Assembly (NCBI RefSeq): GCF_000720635.1
Contig: NZ_JOCF01000038.1
Coordinates: forward strand, 8,953 to 72,952
Length of the DNA: 64,000 bases
Origin: Streptomyces sp. NRRL WC-3742
GTDB taxonomy: Bacteria; Actinomycetota; Actinomycetes; Streptomycetales; Streptomycetaceae
Reading direction: 5' to 3'
A program made the position numbers and the translations under genes. Within the stretch, counting starts at the first letter, position 1, and the number at the start of each line of letters is the position of its first letter. This document shows, one piece after another, positions 7,761-17,427 of this stretch. Under the pieces are notes generated by a model, which made no database searches, was not told where the DNA came from, and saw only the letters and a program-made list of their open reading frames with translations.

Positions 7761-8732
7761 TCAGATCCACCCACGTTCCCGGGCGGCGAGCGCGCCCTGG
7801 ACCCGACTGGTGGCGCCCAGGCGGCGCATCAGTTCCGCGACGTGGCCGCGGTAGGTACGCACGGAGATGTTCAGCTCCCGTGCGCCGACCTCGTCCTTGT
7901 CGACCTTCACCATGATCCGCAGCACCCGCTGCTCGATCTCGCTCAGCCGCTCCTCGTCCAGGCTGGTCGCGCCCTCCCAGAACCGTTCGAACAGCGCGAG
8001 CAGGCTCGACAGCATGCCGGCCTGGTGCACCACCAGCGCGCCCTTCGAGCTGTCCTGCGGGTCGATCGGGACGAGGGCCGTCCGCCGGTCGAAGATCAGC
8101 ATGCGTTCCAGCGGACCGTCCGCGGCGCGTATCCGCACCCCCTGGGAGGTGAGTTCCCGCAGGTAGTCCGCAGTGAGTCGGTCGTCCAGGGCGTTGGCGT
8201 GGACGACCGTGCGCATCTCGACGCCGCGTCGCAGGCAGCGCAGGTCCACCTCCCGGGTCGCCTCGATCGCCGCCGGGGACAGCACGCCCTTCGCCTGGAC
8301 GGAGAGCAGCTCGTGGTGGGTGAAGAAGGTCAACTCGTCGATGCGCGCGCGGACGTCGTCGAGCCCCTCGATCCGCTCCACACCCGCGGGCACCGCGTTG
8401 CGCACGCCGTCCTGCTGGTCCTTGAGCAGCACGTTCGCCACGTGGCGGGAGGAGATCACCTCCCGCAGCTCGTCCTGGAGCTCGGCCAGCCGCTGCTCCA
8501 CGAGCCGCTCGACCACCACCGCCGCATCGGTGGCGCTGAGCCGCTGCTGCCGGTCGAGCTTGATCATTCCCCGCTCCTGCAGCCGGTCGACGACCGGCCG
8601 CAGGGCGTCCGGGTCCAGCGCGCAGCTCAGGGCGAGGGCCTCCAGCCCGAGGCCCGGGGCGCAGAGAACCGCCCGGTAGATCCGTTCCTCATCCGGCGAC
8701 ACCGCCAGATGCGTCAAAACGCCGTGCTCCAT
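7761..8732 (-). CDS. TrmB/LuxR-like transcriptional regulator
   Basis: 323-aa regulator. The N-terminal ~80 residues resemble a winged helix (TrmB-like), the middle resembles the phospholipase-D-like TrmB C-domain, and the last ~60 residues form a LuxR-type HTH (ending NISVRTYRGHVAELMRRLGA). An upstream in-frame GTG (8822) is possible, but ATG 8732 begins the conserved part and has a G-rich stretch just before it. It converges on the RiPP operon with about 50 bp between stops. This helicase-associated/LuxR architecture is common beside actinobacterial specialised-metabolite genes. Control of the daptide operon is inferred only from proximity. Confidence 0.8.
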   Translation of the reverse strand: MEHGVLTHLAVSPDEERIYRAVLCAPGLGLEALALSCALDPDALRPVVDRLQERGMIKLDRQQRLSATDAAVVVERLVEQRLAELQDELREVISSRHVANVLLKDQQDGVRNAVPAGVERIEGLDDVRARIDELTFFTHHELLSVQAKGVLSPAAIEATREVDLRCLRRGVEMRTVVHANALDDRLTADYLRELTSQGVRIRAADGPLERMLIFDRRTALVPIDPQDSSKGALVVHQAGMLSSLLALFERFWEGATSLDEERLSEIEQRVLRIMVKVDKDEVGARELNISVRTYRGHVAELMRRLGATSRVQGALAARERGWI

Positions 8733-8971
8733 AACGCCCCCGAGGTATAACAAAGCAGAGGGCCTCGTCCCAGGCCCCCCTGTTCTCGCCAGTCGATCGT
8801 ATTCCACTGGGTGGACATTCAAGATCGCTGTCGCGGGGTAATTTCCGGAGCGTCGATAAATGATGACGCATCAGTAATATCTCATCGGAAATAGCGGGGA
8901 GCGCCCCGCCGTTTTCCCGGCTTCCGCCGTTCTTCCGGCGAGGTGCTCCCCGCTCCGGGGTGGGCCCGGCG

Positions 8972-9940
8972 TCAGCTCGGCAGGTGCGCGTTCGCCGGTA
9001 TGGTGCCGAGGCGGCCGGCCTGGAAGTCGTCCATGGCCTGCTGGAGTTCGTGGTGGCTGTTCATCACGAACGGGCCGTACCAGGCGACGGGTTCGCGGAT
9101 CGGCAGGCCACCGAGGAGGACGACCTCGAAGGTGGAACTGCGCGAGTCCTGCTTGTCGTCGGCGCGGATGGTGAGGGAGTCCCCGTCGCCGAAGACCACG
9201 GCCTGGCCCATGTGGAAGGGGCGGCGCTCCTCGCCCGCCGAGCCGCTGCCGGCCAGGCCGTAGGCGAGGGCGTTGAAGTCCCGGCGCCAGGGCAGGGTGA
9301 CGGAGGCGCCGGGGTTCACGGACACGTGGGCCATGACGATCGGGGTGTGGGTGGTGCCCGGGCCCTGGTGGCCGTCGATCTCGCCCGCGATGACGCGGAT
9401 GAGCGCGCCGCCGTCCTCGGAGCTGAGCAGCTTGACGCTGCCGCCGCGGATGTCCTGGTACTTCGGGGCGATCATCTTGTCCGAGGCGGGCAGGTTCACC
9501 CACAGCTGGAGGCCGTGGAAGAGGCCGCCGGACATCACCAGCGACTCCGGCGGGGTCTCGATGTGCAGCAGGCCCGAGCCGGCGGTCATCCACTGGGTGT
9601 CGCCGTCGGTGATGGTGCCGCCGCCGCCGTGCGAGTCCTGGTGGATGAACGTTCCGTCGATGATGTAGGTGACCGTCTCGAAGCCGCGGTGCGGGTGCCA
9701 GGGGGTCCCCTTCGGCTCACCGGCCTCGTAGTCCACCTCGCCCATCTGGTCCATCATGATGAACGGGTCGAGGTACTTGGTGTTGATCTTGGCGAAGGCG
9801 CGGCGGACGGGGAATCCCTCGCCCTCGAAGCCCTCGGGGGCGGTGGCCACCGTCAGCGCCGGGCGGGCGGTCGAAGCGGCGGCGTCCGGGGTGGTCACGC
9901 GCGGCAGGGTCAGCGGGTTCTCGACGGTCACGGCGGGCAT
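8972..9940 (-). CDS. Pirin family protein
   Basis: 322-aa bicupin of the pirin family (iron-binding; some members have quercetin dioxygenase activity). Metal-site residues are seen in HPHRGFETVTYI (two His) and in QWMTAGSGLLHIE (His and Glu). A Pirin_C region follows, with WYGPFVMN near the end. The start is ATG 9940 because GGAGG lies 9-13 bases upstream; an earlier in-frame start would include the ribosome site. It is probably a single-gene transcript; a near-palindrome sits directly upstream (9987-10023). Confidence 0.9.
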   Translation of the reverse strand: MPAVTVENPLTLPRVTTPDAAASTARPALTVATAPEGFEGEGFPVRRAFAKINTKYLDPFIMMDQMGEVDYEAGEPKGTPWHPHRGFETVTYIIDGTFIHQDSHGGGGTITDGDTQWMTAGSGLLHIETPPESLVMSGGLFHGLQLWVNLPASDKMIAPKYQDIRGGSVKLLSSEDGGALIRVIAGEIDGHQGPGTTHTPIVMAHVSVNPGASVTLPWRRDFNALAYGLAGSGSAGEERRPFHMGQAVVFGDGDSLTIRADDKQDSRSSTFEVVLLGGLPIREPVAWYGPFVMNSHHELQQAMDDFQAGRLGTIPANAHLPS

Positions 9941-9986
9941 GTCGGCCTCCTTCGGGGGGTCCTCTCGGCCTTCGTCCACGAGGTTA

Positions 9987-10023
9987 GTTCAATACTCAAC
10001 AACAAGCAAGTTGAAAGTTGAAC
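9987..10023 (-). promoter_or_regulatory. 14-bp inverted repeat upstream of the pirin gene, probable operator
   Basis: GTTCAATACTCAAC (9987-10000) and GTTGAAAGTTGAAC (10010-10023) are inverted copies (12 of 14 matching) with a 9-bp spacer. The arms are AT-rich in a GC-rich genome and lie 46-83 bp before the pirin start. Size and layout fit a MarR- or TetR-type repressor site. Confidence 0.6.
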
Positions 10024-10065
10024 CAAATAGTGACGAGGGAGCCATGGGCTCCTCCCCAGGATGGG

Positions 10066-10569
10066 TCAGCCGTACATCCGGCGCATGGTGAAGTCGACCA
10101 TCTGTTCCACCGCCTTGGCGTCGAACACCATCCGGTGCTCGCCCTCCATGTCCAGGGCGAAGCCGTAGCCGGTCGGCAGCAGGTCCAGGACCTCGGCGCC
10201 CGTGACGGTGAAGTGCTTGGACTCCTTGCCGGCGTAGCGGCGCAGCTCCTTGAGCGAGCTGAACATCGGGATCACCGGCGTGGGGGTGTTGTGCAGCGCC
10301 AGGAAGCCGGGGCGCTCGCCGCGCGGGCAGTGGACCTTGGAGGTGATGAAGATCGCCTGGAAGTCCTCGACCGCCATCGAGCCCGTCGTGAAGGCCCGGA
10401 CCGCGTCCGCGAGTGAGGGCGGCGAGGGCTCGGGGTAGAGGGACTGCTGGGGGGCCTGTCCCTGTGCGCCGTAGGCGTCCGGTCCGGGCATGCCGCCCAT
10501 GCCCGGCTGCGGACCCGCCTGCTGCTGGTAGGGGTCGCCCGGGTATGCGTTCTGGTCATATCCGTACAC
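10066..10569 (-). CDS. SseB-like protein
   Basis: 167-aa cytoplasmic protein with a Gln/Pro/Gly/Tyr-rich, probably disordered N-terminus (1-45) followed by an SseB-type domain (about 48-165). In streptomycetes such proteins are widespread and of unknown role. The start is GTG 10569. The sequence TAGCCT lies 6 nt before it and there is no Shine-Dalgarno, so the mRNA may be leaderless. It is divergent from the acyl-CoA dehydrogenase gene. Confidence 0.8.
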   Translation of the reverse strand: MYGYDQNAYPGDPYQQQAGPQPGMGGMPGPDAYGAQGQAPQQSLYPEPSPPSLADAVRAFTTGSMAVEDFQAIFITSKVHCPRGERPGFLALHNTPTPVIPMFSSLKELRRYAGKESKHFTVTGAEVLDLLPTGYGFALDMEGEHRMVFDAKAVEQMVDFTMRRMYG

Positions 10570-10690
10570 ACGGACAGGCTAGCGGGAGCGCACCCGCCTG
10601 TGCGGGCGTCGATCCTGACAAGGAGTGGTCGTCCCGCCTTGTGGGACGTGACCACGTTCATATCGGATTTGCCGTCAGGGGCTTGCCCAA

Positions 10691-10720
10691 GTTACCGCCG
10701 GGTAGCATCATGATGCCTAC
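10691..10720 (+). promoter_or_regulatory. Overlapping palindromes in front of the acyl-CoA dehydrogenase gene
   Basis: GTTACCGCCGGGTAGC (10691-10706, one mismatch) and GTAGCATCATGATGCCTAC (10702-10720, perfect apart from one extra C) overlap, about 65-90 bp before the ATG. Fatty-acid oxidation genes in actinobacteria are typically under TetR-type repressors; two nested dyads suggest a regulator site here. Confidence 0.5.
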
Positions 10721-10783
10721 TGGTGGGTACGGGACGCCCGAACGCGGCGGTCTCCCGGAAGCGACGAACCGGAGAAAACGGCC

Positions 10784-12613
10784 ATGGGTCACTACAAGTC
10801 CAACCTGCGGGACGTGGAGTTCAACCTCTTCGAGGTGTTCGGCCGCGAGCAGGTCTACGGCACCGGACCGTTCGCGGACATGGACGTCGAGACCGCGAAG
10901 GAGATCCTGAGCGAGATCGCGCGCCTTTCCGAGAACGACCTCGCCGCGTCCTTCGCCGACACCGACCGCAACCCGCCGGTCTTCGACCCGGAGACCAACA
11001 CCGCCCCGATCCCGGCCTCGTTCAAGAAGAGCTACCAGACCTACATGGACGCCGAGTGGTGGCGCCTGGGCATCCCGGAGTCCATCGGCGGCCAGGTCAC
11101 CCCGAGCTCCCTGATCTGGGCCTTCGCCGAGCAGATCCTGGGCTCCAACCCCGCCATCTGGATGTACTCCTCCGGCCCGGCCTTCGCCGGCGTCATCGCC
11201 GAGGAGGGCACCGAGGCGCAGCTCGAGGTCGCCAAGCGGATGACCGACCGCCTGTGGGGCTCCACCATGGTCCTCACCGAGCCCGACGCGGGCTCCGACG
11301 TGGGCGCCGGCCGCACCAAGGCGATCCAGCAGGAGGACGGCTCCTGGCACATCGAGGGTGTGAAGCGCTTCATCACCTCGGGCGAGCACGACATGTCCGA
11401 GAACATCATCCACATGGTGCTGGCCCGCCCCGAGGGCGGTAAGCCGGGCACCAAGGGCCTGGGCCTGTTCATCGTCCCCAAGTTCGACTTCGACTGGGAG
11501 ACCGGCGAGCTCGGCGAGCGCAACGGCGTCTACGCCACCAACGTCGAGCACAAGATGGGCCTCAAGGCGTCCAACACCTGCGAGATGACCTTCGGCGCCA
11601 AGCACCCGGCCAAGGGCTGGCTGCTCGGCGACAAGGTCGACGGCATCCGCCAGATGTTCAAGATCATCGAGTTCGCCCGCATGATGGTCGGCACGAAGGC
11701 CATCGCCACCCTCTCCACCGGCTACCTGAACGCGCTGGAGTACGCCAAGGAGCGCGTGCAGGGCGCCGACATCTCGCAGTTCCTGGACAAGACCGCCCCG
11801 CGCGTCACCATCACCCACCACCCCGACGTGCGCCGCTCGCTGCTGACGCAGAAGGCTTACGCCGAGGGCATGCGCGCGCTGGTCCTGTTCACCGCGTCCA
11901 CCCAGGACGACATGATGATCGCCAAGCTGCGCGGCGAGCGCGACGAGGCCGCCGAGCGCCTCAACGACCTGCTCCTGCCGATCGTCAAGGGCTACGGCTC
12001 CGAGAAGTCGTACGAGCAGCTCGCCCAGTCGCTGCAGACCTTCGGCGGCTCCGGGTACCTGCAGGAGTACCCGATCGAGCAGTACATCCGCGACGCCAAG
12101 ATCGACACCCTCTACGAGGGCACCACGGCGATCCAGGGCCAGGACTTCTTCTTCCGCAAGATCGTCAAGGACGGCGGCCAGGCGCTGACCGCCCTGTCCG
12201 AGCAGATCCAGAAGTTCCTGGGCTCCGCCGAGGGCGGCGACGCCCTGGCCGCCGAGCGCGACCTGCTGGCCAAGGCCGCGGGCGACCTGGAGGCCATCGT
12301 CGGCAAGCTGCTGGCGGACCTGACCTCGGTCGAGCAGGACGTCAAGAACATGTACAAGGTGGGCCTCAACACCACCCGCCTGCTGATGGTCTCCGGCGAC
12401 GTCGTCATCGGCTGGCTGCTGCTGCGCCAGGCCGCGGTGGCCCTGGCCAAGCTGGAGGCCGGCGCCTCGGAGAAGGACGTGCCGTTCTACCAGGGCAAGG
12501 TCGCGGCGGCCCGCTTCTTCGCCAAGAACATCCTCCCGACCGTCGCCCCCCAGCGGGTGATCGCCGAGGGCATCGACAACGAGATCATGGACCTGGCGGA
12601 GGAGGCTTTCTAA
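10784..12613 (+). CDS. Acyl-CoA dehydrogenase
   Basis: 609-aa FAD-dependent acyl-CoA dehydrogenase (first step of beta-oxidation). The ~600-aa length is that of the long FadE-type subfamily with a C-terminal extension. Seen: [12 protein letters not shown] (FAD/substrate region, ~residues 166-177), the catalytic-base region [16 protein letters not shown], and a C-terminal helical domain. GGAG nine bases upstream supports ATG 10784. It is monocistronic, ending in a strong hairpin (12651-12684). The preferred chain length cannot be read from sequence. Confidence 0.92.
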   Translation: MGHYKSNLRDVEFNLFEVFGREQVYGTGPFADMDVETAKEILSEIARLSENDLAASFADTDRNPPVFDPETNTAPIPASFKKSYQTYMDAEWWRLGIPESIGGQVTPSSLIWAFAEQILGSNPAIWMYSSGPAFAGVIAEEGTEAQLEVAKRMTDRLWGSTMVLTEPDAGSDVGAGRTKAIQQEDGSWHIEGVKRFITSGEHDMSENIIHMVLARPEGGKPGTKGLGLFIVPKFDFDWETGELGERNGVYATNVEHKMGLKASNTCEMTFGAKHPAKGWLLGDKVDGIRQMFKIIEFARMMVGTKAIATLSTGYLNALEYAKERVQGADISQFLDKTAPRVTITHHPDVRRSLLTQKAYAEGMRALVLFTASTQDDMMIAKLRGERDEAAERLNDLLLPIVKGYGSEKSYEQLAQSLQTFGGSGYLQEYPIEQYIRDAKIDTLYEGTTAIQGQDFFFRKIVKDGGQALTALSEQIQKFLGSAEGGDALAAERDLLAKAAGDLEAIVGKLLADLTSVEQDVKNMYKVGLNTTRLLMVSGDVVIGWLLLRQAAVALAKLEAGASEKDVPFYQGKVAAARFFAKNILPTVAPQRVIAEGIDNEIMDLAEEAF

Positions 12614-12650
12614 GCCCTCCCCTTTCTGGACTGCCTGACGAAACCCTCAC

Positions 12651-12689
12651 ACCGAAGGGCCCGGCTGCCACCGGGCCCTTCGGTGTTTT
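12651..12689 (+). terminator. Terminator after the acyl-CoA dehydrogenase gene
   Basis: Perfect 14-bp stem (12651-12664 / 12671-12684) with a 6-nt loop, followed by GTTTTC. Confidence 0.88.
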
Positions 12690-12898
12690 CAGCTACGCCG
12701 CGGTGCCTTCGGCGCCGGGCCGCGGAATCGGTCACTCAGGGTGATGAACGAAGAGGGGGTGTTCCGACGTGGTCGGCATTGTGTCCGTGTTCTGCATCCT
12801 CTGGGATGTTCCGAATGTCCTGTCCGTGTACGGGCATATGCTCAAGGTGCCATGCCGACTTCCCAACCGGCCCCGGCTCCCCTCGACCCAGGAGCAGC

Positions 12899-14206
12899 AT
12901 GTCGACCGCCGCCCACCAGGCTTTCTTCGACCGCACGCACAGTGACGACCTGATCGCGTTCCTCGGGACCTCCCCGTCCCCGTACCACGCGGTCGCGAGC
13001 GCCGCCGAGCGGCTGGAGAAGGCTGGCTTCCGGCAGGTCGCCGAGACGGACGCCTGGGACGACGCCCCCGGGGGGCGCTACCTGATCCGCGGGGGCGCGC
13101 TGATGGCCTGGTACCTCCCGGAGGGCGTGGGGCCGGAGACGCCGTTCCGCGTGGTCGGCACCCACACCGACTCGCCCAACCTGCGCGTCAAGCCGGTGCC
13201 GGACACCGGCTCGGCCGGCTGGCGGCAGGTCGCCGTGGAGATCTACGGCGGCGTCCCGCTGAACACCTGGCTCGACCGCGACCTCGGCCTCTCCGGAAGA
13301 CTCGTCCTGAAGGACGGTACGGCGCGGCTCGTCCAGCTGGACGAGCCGCTGCTGCGCGTGCCGCAGCTCGCCATCCACCTGGACCGCTCGGTCAACGACG
13401 GGATGAAGCTGGACCGCCAGCGCCACCTCACCCCGATCTGGGGCCTCGGCCCGGTCGACGAGGGCTCGCTGATCTCCTACGTCGCCGAGCGGGCCGGTCT
13501 GGCCGCCGAGGACGTGGCCGGCTGGGACCTCATGACGCACGACGTGCAGCCCGCCTCCTACCTCGGCCGTGACCGCGAACTGCTGGCCGCCCCGCGCCTG
13601 GACAACCTGCTGTCCGTCCACGCCGCCACCGCCGCGCTCGCCGCCGTCGCCTCCGGGCCCGACGCCGCCGACCTGCCGTACGTCCCGGTGCTCGCCGCCT
13701 TCGACCACGAGGAGACCGGCAGCGAGTCCGACACCGGCGCGCAGAGCCCGCTGCTCGGCAACGTCCTCGACCGGACGATCCACGCGCGCGGCGGGAACGC
13801 CGAGGACCGCGCCCGGGCGCTGGCCGGCACGGTCTGCCTCTCCTCGGACATGGGCCACGCCGTGCACCCCAACTACGTCGAGCGGCACGAGCCGGGCCAC
13901 CACCCGGTGCCCAACGGCGGGCCGATCCTCAAGGTCAACGTCAACAACCGCTACGCCACGGACGGCGTCGGCCGGGCGGTGTTCGCGGCGGCCTGCGAGA
14001 AGGCGGGCGTGCCGTGGCAGTCCTTCGTCTCCAACAACGCCGTGGCCTGCGGGACGACGATCGGCCCGATCACGGCGGCCCGCCTGGGCATCAGGACGGT
14101 GGACTGCGGCATCGCGGCGCTGTCCATGCACTCGGCGCGGGAGCTGTGCGGGGCGGAGGACCCGTACCTGCTGGCGAGCGCGATCAAGGCGTTCCTGGAG
14201 GGCTGA
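12899..14206 (+). CDS. M18 family aminopeptidase
   Basis: 435-aa dinuclear-zinc aspartyl aminopeptidase family member (ApeB-like), cytosolic, trimming acidic N-terminal residues. Metal-ligand regions seen: THTDSPNLRVKP, FDHEETGSESDTGAQS and SSDMGHAVHPNY; the C-terminus has SMHSARELCG. The start is ATG 12899 with GGAG at 12891-12894. The frame is open further upstream to 12683, but that part lacks family similarity. It is a stand-alone gene between two terminators. Confidence 0.9.
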   Translation: MSTAAHQAFFDRTHSDDLIAFLGTSPSPYHAVASAAERLEKAGFRQVAETDAWDDAPGGRYLIRGGALMAWYLPEGVGPETPFRVVGTHTDSPNLRVKPVPDTGSAGWRQVAVEIYGGVPLNTWLDRDLGLSGRLVLKDGTARLVQLDEPLLRVPQLAIHLDRSVNDGMKLDRQRHLTPIWGLGPVDEGSLISYVAERAGLAAEDVAGWDLMTHDVQPASYLGRDRELLAAPRLDNLLSVHAATAALAAVASGPDAADLPYVPVLAAFDHEETGSESDTGAQSPLLGNVLDRTIHARGGNAEDRARALAGTVCLSSDMGHAVHPNYVERHEPGHHPVPNGGPILKVNVNNRYATDGVGRAVFAAACEKAGVPWQSFVSNNAVACGTTIGPITAARLGIRTVDCGIAALSMHSARELCGAEDPYLLASAIKAFLEG

Positions 14207-14214
14207 GGTGACGC

Positions 14215-14255
14215 GGAAGGGGCCCGGCGGCAGCTGCCACCGGGCCCCTCCTCCG
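14215..14255. terminator. Hairpin between convergent M18 and thioredoxin-NHL genes
   Basis: GGGGCCCGG (14219-14227) pairs with CCGGGCCCC (14240-14248), loop 12 nt. It lies between convergent stops, so it may serve both directions. Confidence 0.75.
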
Positions 14256-14302
14256 TTGTCCTGCTCCGGACCGGCTGTTCCGTCCCGGCTACTCCACCTC
14301 GG

Positions 14303-16117
14303 CTATTCCATACCGGCGAGGACCAGCGGCAGCCGCCGGGCGCCGTCGGCGACGAGCTTCACCGGCACGCCCCAGTCCTGCTGGTGCACGTGGCAGGCCG
14401 GGTACTCGATCTCCGGGTCGTCGTCGCAGGAGGCGGCCATCGCGGAGACGTGCAGCACGCCCTCGGCGACCTCCCCGGAGAGCACCAGCTCGCGGGAGAG
14501 CGCGGAGTCCGCGCCCGCGCCGGAGACCAGCAGCTCGGGCGGGGTGGAGCTGACCAGCAGGCGGGTGGACGGGCCGTAGCGCTCGTCCAGCTTCTGGCCG
14601 CTGGGCGCCTCGAAGACCACGTCCAGTCGGAAGGCACCCGGCGCGACCTCGGTGGCCGCACGCTGGGTGCGGTGCGCCACCGACTCGACGCGGACGGCCT
14701 CCTCGGGCAGCCGCAGCCTGGTCAGCCGGTGCCGGGCCGACTCGACCACCACGAGGTCCCCGTCCACCAGGACGGCGCCGGAGGGCTCGCGCAGGTCGGT
14801 GGCCAGGGTGCTGACCTCGCCGGAGGCGGGGTCGAAGCGGCGCAGCGCGTGGTTGTAGGTGTCGGCGACGGCCACCGAGCCGTCCGGTAGGACGGTGACG
14901 CCCAGCGGGTGCTGGAACAGCGCCTGCTCGGCGGCGCCGTCGCGGTGGCCGAAGTCGAACAGGCCCGTGCCGACGGCGGTGTGGACGGCCTTCGTCTCGC
15001 GTGCGACGAACCGCAGCGCCGAGGTCTCGGAGTCCGCGACCCAGAGCCGCTCGCCGTCCGCCGAGACCGCCAGGCCCGACGGCTGGGCGAACCAGGCTTC
15101 GCCCACGGGCCCGTCCACCAGGCCCTCGTTGGTGGTGCCGGCCGCGACGCGGACCGTCCCGGTGGCCGGGTCGTAGGCCCACAGCTGGTGCACGCCCGCC
15201 ATGGCGATCCAGACCTCGCCGTCGAACCAGGCGACGTCCCAGGGGGAGGAGAGGTCCACCCCCAGGGCCGGGCCCTCGGTGGCGGAGCCCTGCCACCACT
15301 GGCGGCCGGTGCCGGCCAGGGTGGTCACGCTGCCGTCGGCCAGGCGGACGCCGCGCAGGGCGTGGTTGACGGTGTCCGCCACCACCACGTCGTACGGGTG
15401 GCCCTGCGGCAGCAGCGCCAGGCCCTGCGGCTCGCTGAACCGGGGGTCGGTGCCGTCGACCAGCCCGCGCTGCCCGTCGCCGATGCGGCGCACCACCGTC
15501 TCGCCGTCCTCGGCCAGCTCCACCAGGCTGTGGTGGCCCGAGTCCGCGACCAGGAAGTTCCCGCTCGGCAGGCGCACCGCCTTGCCGGGGAACTTGAGGT
15601 CGCCGGCGGTCGGCTCCGGCGGCACGTACGGGCCGTCGCCCCGGCGCAGCGTGCCCTTCGCGGCGTGCTCCGCCTCCAGCTCCTCCACCAGCCGCTCGAT
15701 CGCGTGGGCGTGACCCTCACCGGCGTGCTGGGCCACCACGTAGCCCTCGGGGTCGATCACCACCAGCGTCGGCCAGGCCCGGACGGCGTACTGCTTCCAG
15801 GTGGCCAGCGCCGGGTCGTCCAGCACGGGGTGGTGCACCTCGTAGCGCGCGACGGCGTCCACCACGGCCTGGTGGTCGGCCTCGTGGACGAACTTCGGCG
15901 AGTGCACCCCGACGATCACCACGGTGTCGCGGTGCTTCTCCTCCAGCTCGCGCAGCTCGTCCAGGACGTGCAGGCAGTTGATGCAGCAGAAGGTCCAGAA
16001 GTCCAGGACGGTGATCTTGCCCCGGAAGTCGGCGAGGGTCAGTTCCTTGCCGCCGGTGTTCAGCCAGCCGCCTGCGCCGACGAGTTCGGGGGCGCGTACA
16101 CGTGCACGAGAGGTCAT
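14303..16117 (-). CDS. Thioredoxin-like / NHL-repeat protein
   Basis: 604-aa fusion. Residues ~20-150 form a TlpA-like thioredoxin domain with the redox motif CINC inside FWTFCCINCLHVL. Residues ~170-480 carry NHL beta-propeller repeats (LPSGNFLVADSGHHSLVEL, VADTVNHALRGV, VADTYNHALRRF). A C-terminal beta domain follows. There is no signal peptide or lipobox, so it is predicted cytosolic. ATG 16117 is chosen because the thioredoxin domain starts soon after and the upstream ribosome site is no better at alternatives. Redox partner unknown. Confidence 0.88.
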   Translation of the reverse strand: MTSRARVRAPELVGAGGWLNTGGKELTLADFRGKITVLDFWTFCCINCLHVLDELRELEEKHRDTVVIVGVHSPKFVHEADHQAVVDAVARYEVHHPVLDDPALATWKQYAVRAWPTLVVIDPEGYVVAQHAGEGHAHAIERLVEELEAEHAAKGTLRRGDGPYVPPEPTAGDLKFPGKAVRLPSGNFLVADSGHHSLVELAEDGETVVRRIGDGQRGLVDGTDPRFSEPQGLALLPQGHPYDVVVADTVNHALRGVRLADGSVTTLAGTGRQWWQGSATEGPALGVDLSSPWDVAWFDGEVWIAMAGVHQLWAYDPATGTVRVAAGTTNEGLVDGPVGEAWFAQPSGLAVSADGERLWVADSETSALRFVARETKAVHTAVGTGLFDFGHRDGAAEQALFQHPLGVTVLPDGSVAVADTYNHALRRFDPASGEVSTLATDLREPSGAVLVDGDLVVVESARHRLTRLRLPEEAVRVESVAHRTQRAATEVAPGAFRLDVVFEAPSGQKLDERYGPSTRLLVSSTPPELLVSGAGADSALSRELVLSGEVAEGVLHVSAMAASCDDDPEIEYPACHVHQQDWGVPVKLVADGARRLPLVLAGME

Positions 16118-16169
16118 GCCCCAATCCAACCCCATGCCCGGATTGCGCATTCCGGCGGCCGGAGCCGCC

Positions 16170-17288
16170 TCAGCGGCCGACCGGCTCGGGGACGGCCCCG
16201 GAGGAGGTGGACGGCTCGCTCGCGGGGGCCGGGACGGGGGCGGGGCGCTTGGGGACGTACCGCTTGATCACGGTGCGGCCGAGGTTGATCATGGGCTGCT
16301 CGAGGCGCTTGTACAGGTAGTCGGCCACGAGCAGGCTGACCAGGACGACGGCCGTCCCGTGGCGCAGGTTGCCCGCGCTCGCCCAGGGGGTCAGTACGGC
16401 GGCCAGCCCGGCGGCGATGGCCTGGAACAGGTACAGGCCGTAGGAGCGCTCGCCGATGTAGACCAGCGGCCGCAGCGAGAGCAGCCAGCGGCCCGGCCCG
16501 GGGGCCAGCAGGGAGGGCATGACCAGGGCCAGGGCGAGCGCGTAGACGAAGATCGCGTGCTCCTGGTCGCCCAGGCGCACCGTGAGGCCGGGGATGTGCA
16601 TGTGCAGGAAGACGAAGGCGATCGCCGCCGCGACCCCGGCCACCGGGTGGGTGAGCGGCCGCATCAGGGCGTAGCCGCGCGGGGAGTGCAGCACCAGCGC
16701 CAGCAGGGCGCCGATCAGCAGGACCGAGTAGTGGATGCCGGGCCAGGCGTCCGAGTAGGGGACCAGCACGAGGGCGATGGCGGCGATGCCCAGCGGGATG
16801 CGCAGCTTGGTGGAGATCGCGCTGACACCGATCAGGACGATCGGCCAGACCATGTAGAACTTCCACTCGATGCCGATGGTCCACGAGTGCAGGAACGGTT
16901 CGTTGCCCTGCAGGTGGTACTCGTTCATGAACAGCAGGAAGTGGGGCAGGTGCTTCGTCAGCGCGTCCCAGGCGCCGCTCTGGTAGGCGGCCACGGCGGA
17001 GACGAAGAGCGCCAGGTAGTAGAGCGGCCAGATCCGGAAGATCCGGCGGAGGTAGAACGCGCGCAGGGATATTCGCCCGGTGCGGTCCCGCTCGCGCAGC
17101 ATCAGGGTGGTGATCAGGAAGCCCGAGACCACGAAAAAGATGTGTACGCCGATCCAGCCCGACAGCCCGTCGGCCCAGGGCCTCGCGTAGTGGAAGAAGA
17201 CGACCATGACGGCCGCCAGGGCCCGGAGGCCGTCCAGCGCGTCGAACCGCCGTAGGGCGAGGAACTCGGCATGGGTCATGGTGCGCAT
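16170..17288 (-). CDS. Acyltransferase family 3 membrane protein
   Basis: 372-aa integral membrane O-acyltransferase (acyl_transf_3) with about ten transmembrane segments. The family's conserved N-terminal blocks are present: RFDALDGLRALAAVMVVFFHY (His in TM1) and FFVVSGFLITTLMLRE followed by FYLRRIFRIWPLYY. GGAGAG lies 10-15 bases before ATG 17288. Members acylate sugars or antibiotics at the cell surface; the substrate here is unknown and neighbours give no clue. Confidence 0.88.
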   Translation of the reverse strand: MRTMTHAEFLALRRFDALDGLRALAAVMVVFFHYARPWADGLSGWIGVHIFFVVSGFLITTLMLRERDRTGRISLRAFYLRRIFRIWPLYYLALFVSAVAAYQSGAWDALTKHLPHFLLFMNEYHLQGNEPFLHSWTIGIEWKFYMVWPIVLIGVSAISTKLRIPLGIAAIALVLVPYSDAWPGIHYSVLLIGALLALVLHSPRGYALMRPLTHPVAGVAAAIAFVFLHMHIPGLTVRLGDQEHAIFVYALALALVMPSLLAPGPGRWLLSLRPLVYIGERSYGLYLFQAIAAGLAAVLTPWASAGNLRHGTAVVLVSLLVADYLYKRLEQPMINLGRTVIKRYVPKRPAPVPAPASEPSTSSGAVPEPVGR

Positions 17289-17427
17289 GAGTGGGCTCTC
17301 TCCGGGCGGTCCAGGTAGACAGCGCCCGGATCGTACGGAAACCGTGTGGGCGCGCAGCGGCCGACATTATCGCCGACCGCCGTCGGGCATTTCCAGTCGC
17401 ACCCCGGTGCTGGGTGGTCAGTCTCGG

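Noticed and set aside
12683..12898. Upstream extension of the M18 aminopeptidase frame
   Set aside because: No similarity to the family; overlaps the preceding terminator region; ATG 12899 has a good ribosome site.
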